Assembly (NCBI RefSeq): GCF_902859725.1
Contig: NZ_CADIJP010000001.1
Span: forward strand, 248,001 to 312,000
From: Achromobacter mucicolens
GTDB taxonomy: Bacteria > Pseudomonadota > Gammaproteobacteria > Burkholderiales > Burkholderiaceae_B
Direction: 5' to 3'
Length of the DNA: 64,000 bases
The position numbers and the translations under genes were made by a program. The notes beneath the pieces are model-generated. The model saw only the letters and a program-made list of their open reading frames with translations, searched no databases and was not told the origin of the DNA. Below, piece after piece: positions 61,819-64,000 of this stretch. The first letter of the stretch is position 1. The number at the start of each line of letters is the position of its first letter.

Positions 61819-62634
61819 TTACACGGACGCGTTCGCGTCCGCTTCTTCGCTGCGCCAGGCTTCTCGCCCGTCAGCGCGCGGGGTCGGCGCCGTGACCCGG
61901 TATTCCAGATCCAGCGTGATGTCGGCCGCAAACATGTAGCCCCATCCGTGCACCGCGCGGATCGGCAGCGTCATCTGGTTGGCCGCGGCCTTGCGCCGCA
62001 ATCGGCTGATCATCACATCCACGAAGCGCCGGCGGGTGATGCCGCTGTCGGCTTCGTCCGCCCCATCGGCAAGAAATGCATCGCGGCTGACCTTGCGGTC
62101 CGGCGCGTTCACCAGTCTGGACAGGAAGTCGCGTTCGCCCGTCGTCAGCCCCAGCGTCCTGCCCTTGGGACTGATGAGGGTCCACCCCTTGTTCGCCAGC
62201 CGCCAGCCTTCTTGGGCCGATTCCTCGGCCGAGTGCGGATCCGCGCCCGTCTCCAGGCCATCCAGCCCGACCGCGCGACGCACCAGCGCCTGCAGGACGG
62301 CTGCGAGTTCCAGGCCCGTGACATCCGGCGGCAGACACGCGTCCGCCCCGCACAGCAGGGTGCGGATGCGACTTTCGGCGTCGAGGAATGGGGCGATGGC
62401 CACGATGCCCAGGCTGCGGTCGATCGCGCGCAGGCGCACGGCGGCGTTGTGCACATCGGGAAGCGGCGCTTCCAGGACCACCAGCGGGCTGGGCCGGCGG
62501 GAAAATCTGTCGTAGACGTCCACCAGATCGGGGCAGCGGCGGACGTTGAATCCCAGATGGGACAGGGACTCGACCAGTCTGGCATGCCTGGCGTCGTCGC
62601 TGCCAAGAAAAATGACATCCAGCGTGTTGTTCAT
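61819..62634 (-). CDS. OmpR-like response-regulator protein with degenerate receiver domain
   Basis: ATG 62634 (GGAAGC upstream) gives 271 residues; a TTG at 62646 is less likely. Residues 6-120 have receiver-like alternation with acidic D13-D14, but the phosphoacceptor position reads VVLEAPLPD (E55 instead of Asp) and the conserved Lys position reads LPPDV (no Lys). Residues about 150-240 form a winged helix (LTTGERDFLSRLVNAPDRKV, RRRFVDVMISRLRRKA, IRAVHGWGYMF). It likely binds DNA independently of phosphorylation. No histidine kinase is adjacent. Confidence 0.88.
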   Translation of the reverse strand: MNNTLDVIFLGSDDARHARLVESLSHLGFNVRRCPDLVDVYDRFSRRPSPLVVLEAPLPDVHNAAVRLRAIDRSLGIVAIAPFLDAESRIRTLLCGADACLPPDVTGLELAAVLQALVRRAVGLDGLETGADPHSAEESAQEGWRLANKGWTLISPKGRTLGLTTGERDFLSRLVNAPDRKVSRDAFLADGADEADSGITRRRFVDVMISRLRRKAAANQMTLPIRAVHGWGYMFAADITLDLEYRVTAPTPRADGREAWRSEEADANASV

Positions 62635-62746
62635 TGATGCTTCCAATGAGGCGGCGCGGGCAGGCCGTGGGCGCCAGGAAAATGCCGGACGCCTGGCTCA
62701 AGCCATGCCGTTGCCGGCCGTTGTGGGCGCGAGTCCTCATGGGAGG

Positions 62747-62784
62747 CACGCCTGTGTTTCATTTAAACACGGGCGTGTTTTTTT
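62747..62784 (+). terminator. Strong intrinsic terminator without an assigned gene
   Basis: A 13-bp stem, CACGCCTGTGTTT (62747-62759) with AAACACGGGCGTG (62765-62777), one G-U pair, loop CATTT, then seven T. It is a near-ideal plus-strand terminator. The only upstream sequence is antisense to the response-regulator gene, so the transcript it ends is unknown. Confidence 0.8.
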
Positions 62785-63203
62785 GTGAAGATACGTTTCT
62801 ATGGTTTCGGACGGTAACAGTCCGTCCGGGGGGGAATCCGCCTGCATCCATTGAAACGGCGTTTGATCCCCAATTTGCATCAGAAAAGTATTATGTATTA
62901 CCGATACATTATTTTCTCTTCTGCCAACGGCTGCGCTCATAAACTCATTCGTCTTTTTTGCTCACCGCTCTTGTCGCAGGCTCGCTCGCGGGGCCGGCGC
63001 GATGACTGGCGCAGTATTGCAAGCCGATGAAATATATGAATTTTTTAAGGGCGGCTTGCATCGGAAGGGGCGCGTACGCAGCAGCTTGTACGCGGAGCCA
63101 GGGGGCCTCACGGCGATTTATGGATTAGCCCGGAAATAGGGGCCTAATCCGTTTATTTGGCCGCGGAACTGAAATGCTTTAATCAAATAAAACCAAACAA
63201 TTA
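62785..63203. other. Lower-GC gap with three stacked inverted repeats upstream of the XRE gene
   Basis: Roughly 420 bp that is visibly AT-richer than the rest of the window. It contains TGCAAGCCG/CGGCTTGCA (63018-63026 and 63052-63060), CGCGTAC/GTACGCG (63071-63077 and 63088-63094) and GGATTAG/CTAATCC (63122-63128 and 63144-63150). A 67-codon open frame on the minus strand (62737-62940) has no recognisable features and overlaps the terminator, so I do not call it. The repeats could be operators for the XRE protein or parts of a structured RNA. Confidence 0.5.
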
Positions 63204-63602
63204 ATGTCTCGGGTTGATCGATTGGACACGTTTAGCCATCGTCTGCGCAACGCAAGAATGCTTCAGGGATGGACTCAAAAAGACTTGGCGGTCGCAAGCA
63301 ACCTGTCGCAAAGCGCCATCGGCAACTACGAAAGCGGGCAGCGTCAGCAGCCCTCCAGCGAGGCGCTCATCAAGCTGACGCGCGCGCTGCGCGTCAATCC
63401 CTTGTGGCTGAGTACCGGCGAAGGCCCCATGGTGGACGCACCGCACGGGCAGACTGCAGCGGGTTTCGCCGCCGAGACCCCCAACCCCGCCGCCTGGCCC
63501 TTCGAGACGATCTCGTATTCAGCCTACGCCCGCCTCAGCCAACAGGAAAGGCGGCAGATCGAGCTGGTGCTCAGCGCCTACATCAAGGCACGCGGTGAAT
63601 AG
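63204..63602 (+). CDS. XRE-family phage-repressor-like regulator
   Basis: A 132-residue protein from ATG 63204; no clear Shine-Dalgarno, and the upstream bases are AT-rich. The HTH is WTQKDLAVASNLSQSAIGNY within residues about 12-60, followed by ALRVNPLWLSTGEGPMVD, a segment common in Cro/CI-type regulators of this group. The C-terminal 60 residues are not a peptidase domain. Its 3' end overlaps the convergent acyltransferase gene by 20 bp. Confidence 0.88.
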   Translation: MSRVDRLDTFSHRLRNARMLQGWTQKDLAVASNLSQSAIGNYESGQRQQPSSEALIKLTRALRVNPLWLSTGEGPMVDAPHGQTAAGFAAETPNPAAWPFETISYSAYARLSQQERRQIELVLSAYIKARGE

Positions 63603-64000
63603 TCCCTATCGGCTGCGCGGGCGCCTGCGGGCGCCGCGAGGCATCCGCGGGCGCGGTGACGCCCACAGGGTCGGTACGTAGACGGCTGCGCAGGCGCTCC
63701 ACCGGATCCGCGATCAGGTAGTTCAAGACTGCCGAGAATCCGATGCAACCCGTGATCGACATGGCCGCAAACAGCATGGGCTGGTGTTCCTGCACGTCGT
63801 GCATCAGCCAGCTGAACGCCATGATCACCAGCATGTGACAGATGTAGAGCGGATAGCTCAACTCGCCAATTGCCTTGTCCAGCCGGTGGCGCGACTGGAA
63901 CAGGAACGCCAGCGGCAGCAGCGCGGCAAACAGCAGGACAGCCAGGCCATCGCGCACGGTCGGATTGATCCCGATCGAGAAATGCGCCACCACGTAGAGA
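63583..64000 (-). CDS. Acyltransferase-3 family membrane protein (OafA-like), C-terminal part
   Basis: The frame is open through the right edge, so the start lies outside the window. The visible residues contain membrane segments (AVLLFAALLPLAFLF, LYICHMLVIMAFSWLM, MSITGCIGFSAVLNYL) and IGELSYPLYICHMLV, the C-terminal hallmark of acyltransferase-3 proteins, then DPVERLRSRL and a Pro-rich tail. The family O-acetylates surface polysaccharides or other envelope molecules. Confidence 0.85.
   Translation of the reverse strand, partial: LYVVAHFSIGINPTVRDGLAVLLFAALLPLAFLFQSRHRLDKAIGELSYPLYICHMLVIMAFSWLMHDVQEHQPMLFAAMSITGCIGFSAVLNYLIADPVERLRSRLRTDPVGVTAPADASRRPQAPAQPIGTIHRVP

Noticed and set aside
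62737-62940. 67-codon minus-strand gene in the AT-richer gap
   Set aside because: It runs through the strong terminator hairpin at 62747-62784, lacks a clear ribosome site and matches no family I recognise.
1-64000. Defence island, prophage, integron or insertion sequence
   Set aside because: No transposase, integrase, restriction, CRISPR-Cas, tRNA or phage structural gene was found; the XRE, HigA-like and DUF2235 genes alone do not support one.

Overview
The window is a GC-rich stretch of chromosome from a betaproteobacterium. It most resembles the Alcaligenaceae (Achromobacter/Bordetella type), judging from gene content: six Bug/TctC-type periplasmic solute receptors, many LysR, IclR and MocR regulators, a cyanide-insensitive oxidase, PHB genes and a self-sufficient CYP116B-type P450. 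This placement is inferred from protein families, not from a marker gene. I see no rRNA, tRNA, insertion sequence, prophage or CRISPR array.

Left part (1-17.2 kb): a partial LysR gene; a Bug receptor with a fused aconitase/isopropylmalate dehydratase-type hydro-lyase in swivel-first order; a secreted metallo-beta-lactamase-fold lactonase-like protein followed by a translationally coupled GldA/F/G-like ABC system with a DUF4340 protein; and a long operon with a branched-chain-amino-acid-type ABC importer (permeases, ATPases, distal binding protein) surrounding an aldehyde dehydrogenase, an SDR and a zinc alcohol dehydrogenase. That operon ends at a strong terminator (17190-17218) and looks like an import-and-oxidise unit for an alcohol or aldehyde.

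Middle (17.2-45.6 kb): an IclR regulator is divergent from a Bug receptor and a P450-reductase fusion, with palindromic candidate operators between them. Next come an orphan HTH gene, a lone DUF2235 hydrolase, a hairpin-rich gap ending in a terminator with no gene in front of it, and an MTA/SAH nucleosidase-like gene. A catabolic operon (two Bug receptors, flavin reductase, GST, carboxymuconolactone decarboxylase-like, PDC hydrolase-like) faces a minus-strand CoA-ester operon (CoA transferase, enoyl-CoA hydratase, CoA transferase, fused double acyl-CoA dehydrogenase, Bug, LysR). A tricarballylate (tcuR-tcuA-tcuB) locus follows, with a Bug receptor instead of TcuC.

Right part (45.6-64 kb): MocR regulator, cioA-cioB plus a 45-residue DUF2474 gene, then phaB, a phasin-like gene and an RbbA-type exporter (permease, ATPase-ATPase-permease fusion, HlyD, NodT lipoprotein). 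The exporter operon starts near a TetR gene, and the divergent region holds a near-consensus FNR/ANR box. The edge carries a c-di-GMP phosphodiesterase overlapping tail-to-tail with a potassium channel, a response-regulator-like protein with a degenerate receiver, a lower-GC region with stacked inverted repeats, an XRE regulator and a truncated acyltransferase.

No defence island or wholly new system is evident. The points most worth checking are the oxygen-limitation-like grouping of CIO, PHB and exporter genes with its FNR box, the three strong terminators that end no recognised gene, the degenerate receiver, and the unusual ABC signature motifs.
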